From Amycolatopsis azurea DSM 43854 (GTDB taxonomy: Bacteria; Actinomycetota; Actinomycetes; Mycobacteriales; Pseudonocardiaceae), in the NCBI RefSeq assembly GCF_001995215.1, contig NZ_MUXN01000026.1, positions 1-64,000 on the forward strand: a stretch of DNA of 64,000 nucleotides, written 5' to 3'. The position numbers were made by a program, and so were the translations under genes. Below, in pieces: positions 61,496 to 64,000 of the stretch; within the stretch, counting starts at the first letter, position 1; the number at the start of each line of letters is the position of its first letter. The notes under the pieces were generated by a model, which worked only from the letters and a program-made list of their open reading frames with translations, was not told the DNA's origin and ran no database searches.

Positions 61496-62634
61496 AGCGG
61501 CCCGGCGGTTCCGGCGACCTGGCGCGCGGCGTCGTGCACCATCCGCACCCCGGTCGCGCCGACCGGGTGACCGAGCCCGAGCAGCCCGCCGCCGGGGTTC
61601 ACCGGGAGGACGCCGTCCCGCGCGATCCCGCCGGATTCGATCAGCCGTCCCGCCGCCCCCGGTGGGGCCGCGCCGAGGTGTTCCAGCGCCACGAGCGCGG
61701 TGATGGTGAAACAGTCGTGCAGTTCGACGACGTCGATCTCCTCGGGGCCGGAGACCTTCGCGCGCCAGTACGCGTCGACCACCGCGCCCCGCAGATGCGG
61801 GAAGAGGTACTCGTGTCCTTCGGCGCGATCCAGCTTGCCCCGCAACGACAAATGCGCCGTCCGGTGGCCGAAGCCCGCCAGCCTCGGGACCTCCGCGAGG
61901 TCGCGGCCGGTGCGTTTCGCCCAGTCCGCGGCGAACTCCGGTGAGGCGAGCACGATCGCGGCGGCCCCGTCGGAGATGCGGCCGCAGTCGTTCTTGCGCA
62001 GGACACCGGTCACGACGGGGTTCAGCCGGTCGTCCTGGTCGAACGAGCCGTCGGGGAAATTCCAGTCCCGCGCCTGCGCCATCGGGTTGAGCGCGGCGTT
62101 CGCGAACGCGTTCCTGGCGAACAGGCCGAGGTGCGCGGGATCGAGGCCGTACCGCCAGTCGTAGACGTCGGCGACGTCGGAGAACAAGGCGGGCCAAGGG
62201 AATTCGGCCGTTTGCGCCTCTTCGCCGACCCAGGCCGCGGAGCCGAGATGCTCCGCCGCGGTCCGCGCGTCGGTGTTGCGCATGAGTTCCAGCCCGGTCA
62301 CCAGCGCGACGTGGTACCGGCCGGACTCGATGTCCGCGCTCGCGGCGAGCACCGCCGTCCCGCCCGAGGCGCACGCGGCCTCGTGCCGGACGCTCGGCAC
62401 GCCGTCCAGATCGGGGATCGCCGCCACCAGCAGCCCGCCGAGGTGGGCCTGGCCGGTGAACAGCTCGGCGGCCAGGTTGGCGACGTGCGCGACGCCGATG
62501 TCCCCCGTCTCGACCTGCGCGTCCACCAAGGCGTCGGGCACCACTTCGGCGAACATCTCGTAGAGCCCGCCGCCCTCTTTCGCGAAGTTCCGCGCGAAAT
62601 CGGTCTGGGCCCCGCCCAGTACGAAGACCGTCAT
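61411..62634 (-). CDS. Thiolase-like acetyl-CoA acetyltransferase (SCP-x type)
   Basis: A 407-residue thiolase-superfamily protein of the sterol-carrier/SCP-x type. The nucleophilic Cys is in EAACASGG, His in VVELHDCFTI (replacing the usual acetyl-CoA-binding loop), and the C-terminal NPGGGLLGLGHPVGATG carries His. Such enzymes act in lipid or sterol side-chain thiolysis, often with a DUF35 partner that is not seen here. ATG 62634 is the start. Confidence 0.88.
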   Translation of the reverse strand: MTVFVLGGAQTDFARNFAKEGGGLYEMFAEVVPDALVDAQVETGDIGVAHVANLAAELFTGQAHLGGLLVAAIPDLDGVPSVRHEAACASGGTAVLAASADIESGRYHVALVTGLELMRNTDARTAAEHLGSAAWVGEEAQTAEFPWPALFSDVADVYDWRYGLDPAHLGLFARNAFANAALNPMAQARDWNFPDGSFDQDDRLNPVVTGVLRKNDCGRISDGAAAIVLASPEFAADWAKRTGRDLAEVPRLAGFGHRTAHLSLRGKLDRAEGHEYLFPHLRGAVVDAYWRAKVSGPEEIDVVELHDCFTITALVALEHLGAAPPGAAGRLIESGGIARDGVLPVNPGGGLLGLGHPVGATGVRMVHDAARQVAGTAGPLQIDGVRNVLTLNVGGSFTTVVAMVVAR

Positions 62635-62662
62635 CGGCCAGCTCCGCCTTCTGGTGCCGTGC

Positions 62663-62759
62663 CCGGGTCGCCCCACCCCCTGGCAGGGGCGACCCGGACG
62701 GCGGCTTTCCGGCCCTTCGCCGCCTGCCCACACCCCTCTGGTGGGCGGGCGCGAAGGGG
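62663..62759. terminator. Two consecutive hairpins downstream of the carotenoid oxygenase gene
   Basis: The first has perfect 12-bp arms (CCGGGTCGCCCC at 62663-62674; complement 62686-62697). The second, about 62713-62759, pairs CCCTTCGC and GCCTGCCCAC with their complements. They separate the thiolase gene from the oxygenase gene, both leftward. Confidence 0.65.
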
Positions 62760-62764
62760 ATCAC

Positions 62765-64000
62765 TCAGTTACAGGAAGGTTCCAGCTGGTCCGCCCGGAC
62801 CCAGGTCGCGTGAAAACCGAGCGGGACACGCTGGGGCAACAGGACCCTGGCCACGGGTCCGGCAGCGAGATCGGCGGCGTCGAAGATGTCCAGCTCCGAG
62901 CGCCCCTCACGCTCGTCCTGGACAAAAGTCACCAGATAGCCGTCATCGGAATCGGCGGCCGCGCCGTCGCGGGGTGCGAACGGCGCCTCACTGCCCCACC
63001 GGCCCGGACCGAACCGATGTTCGGTCTTGGTGCCGGCACGATTGTCGTAGCACACCAGGCCGTCGAACTTGAGCGTCGAGTCCGGCGAGATGTGCACCGC
63101 GTAGGAGAAGCGATTCCGGCCGCCGACCACCCTCGAGTCGACGGACGGAAATTCGGTGTTGTCGTCGTCGAGCTGGTTCTCCAGGCACTGTCCGGTCCGC
63201 AGGTTGAACCGGTAGCGGTGCAGCGAGGCGTCCAGCCGCAGGTACGAAAGCATCTTGGCGAGCGGGGTGTGCGCGTCGGCCCGTGGCTGCGGGCGCTGGA
63301 CGCGGCAGACGTCGAGGACGATTTCCTCGCCCTGCTCCCAAGAGTTGACGACGTGGTAGATGTAGCACGGGCTGGCTTCGAACCAGCGGATCTGGCTACC
63401 GTTACCGTAGCGAGGAAGCACCCCGAACCGGCTCGGCAGCGACCGGTCGAACCGCAGCCTGTGCCTGCCGTTGCGCGCCGCCTCCAGGTCCTGGATCAGC
63501 GGCAGGTCCATCAGGATCGCGTGGTTCTCGGTGATCGCCATGTCGTGCGGCAGGCGCGGGCCGGGGAGTTCGATCTCGGTCGTGCTGGCGACCTTGCCGT
63601 CCGCGCTGATCACGCCGTAGCGCAGGTACGGCGGGCGGGGCCCGTAGTCGAACCAGAACATCTCGCCGGTGCGCTCGTCGACCTTCGGATGGGCCATCAT
63701 GTCGCCGACCAGCGTGCCGAGGAAGTCCTCGGCGCCCAGCGTCTCCAGCGAGAGCGGGTCGACCGCGTACGGCGTGCCGCACATGTACCAGGTGGAGAGC
63801 ACCTGGCCGCGGTGGAAGATCAGGTCGGTGTTGGCGCTGTCCTTGACGTTCAGCCCGTGCGTGTTGCCGAACGGGTTGCCCCTCGGCGACTCCATGACGC
63901 CCTTCCAGAGCGCCTTGCCCGCCTCGGATTCGGCCTCGAACGCCTTGGTGCGGACCCAGCGGTTGCGGTAGCGGGCCTTGCCGTTCTCCAGGTGGACGGC
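62765..64000 (-). CDS. Carotenoid oxygenase / RPE65 family (5' end outside window)
   Basis: The visible 411 residues are the C-terminal part of a non-haem iron carotenoid cleavage oxygenase; the frame continues in-frame past the window end, so the N-terminus is missing. Iron-ligand histidines appear in MMAHPKV, LPHDMAIT, YIYHVVNSW and GFHATWV. Blocks such as YGNGSQIRWFEASPCYIYH are family signatures. The enzyme cleaves a C=C bond in carotenoids, apocarotenoids or stilbenes; the substrate is not clear. Confidence 0.9.
   Translation of the reverse strand, partial: AVHLENGKARYRNRWVRTKAFEAESEAGKALWKGVMESPRGNPFGNTHGLNVKDSANTDLIFHRGQVLSTWYMCGTPYAVDPLSLETLGAEDFLGTLVGDMMAHPKVDERTGEMFWFDYGPRPPYLRYGVISADGKVASTTEIELPGPRLPHDMAITENHAILMDLPLIQDLEAARNGRHRLRFDRSLPSRFGVLPRYGNGSQIRWFEASPCYIYHVVNSWEQGEEIVLDVCRVQRPQPRADAHTPLAKMLSYLRLDASLHRYRFNLRTGQCLENQLDDDNTEFPSVDSRVVGGRNRFSYAVHISPDSTLKFDGLVCYDNRAGTKTEHRFGPGRWGSEAPFAPRDGAAADSDDGYLVTFVQDEREGRSELDIFDAADLAAGPVARVLLPQRVPLGFHATWVRADQLEPSCN

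Overview
The window is a 64 kb piece of a high-GC actinomycete chromosome. GTG starts, 1- and 4-base start/stop overlaps, a fused FO synthase (FbiC), DUF222/HNH endonuclease, DUF4232 lipoprotein and many two-component and TetR/LysR/LacI/WYL regulators all fit a Pseudonocardiales genome. The style of the intergenic palindromes suggests Amycolatopsis; that genus call is from recall, not from a search. There are about 54 protein genes, no rRNA or tRNA that I can recognise, and no CRISPR array.

Layout. 0.3-6.1 kb: alpha/beta hydrolase, SDR, a decayed IS1634-type transposase and fbiC. 6.3-9.8 kb: a tight three-gene operon (Fe(II)/2-oxoglutarate oxygenase, SAM methyltransferase, carnitine-type O-acyltransferase) that looks like an uncharacterised small-molecule pathway. 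10-21.5 kb: lipoproteins, a frameshifted membrane protein, a two-component system, an LVIVD-repeat protein, a peptide-binding lipoprotein, LysR, PRISE-type reductase and SDR. 21.6-32.9 kb: a Pst-like transport block. pstC-pstA-pstB and a membrane-anchored PstS-like protein run rightward. Divergent from them are a second large anchored protein and a sortase-fold protein that has lost its catalytic residues. Nearby are a third small PstS-like protein and a subtilase-like protein with Glu where His is expected.

33-41.2 kb: SOS-controlled HNH endonuclease, a frameshifted secreted protein, quinone reductase, GNAT, WYL regulator with epoxide hydrolase, AlkZ-like protein, FHA and PH proteins. 41.2-45.6 kb: a non-coding stretch rich in hairpins leads into a 3.74 kb island flanked by a 77-bp direct repeat that includes the last codons of lpdA. 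The island carries an AT-rich, TTA-containing P-loop ATPase, a NUDIX hydrolase, an HTH/DUF5919-like regulator and a small protein, but no integrase.

45.6-64 kb: lpdA, a PlsC-type acyltransferase, a proline iminopeptidase fused in frame to a deazaflavin (F420)-type domain, a LacI-DUF993-isomerase locus with a perfect operator, an Lnt-like enzyme, a two-component system split by an ABC exporter whose two ATPases are both degenerate, TetR regulators, a hydrolase, a thiolase-like protein and a carotenoid-oxygenase gene cut by the window end.

The strongest leads are the oxygenase-methyltransferase-acyltransferase operon, the lpdA-linked island with its foreign ATPase, the Pst/pseudo-sortase block, and a family of hairpins with different arms but a shared loop core.
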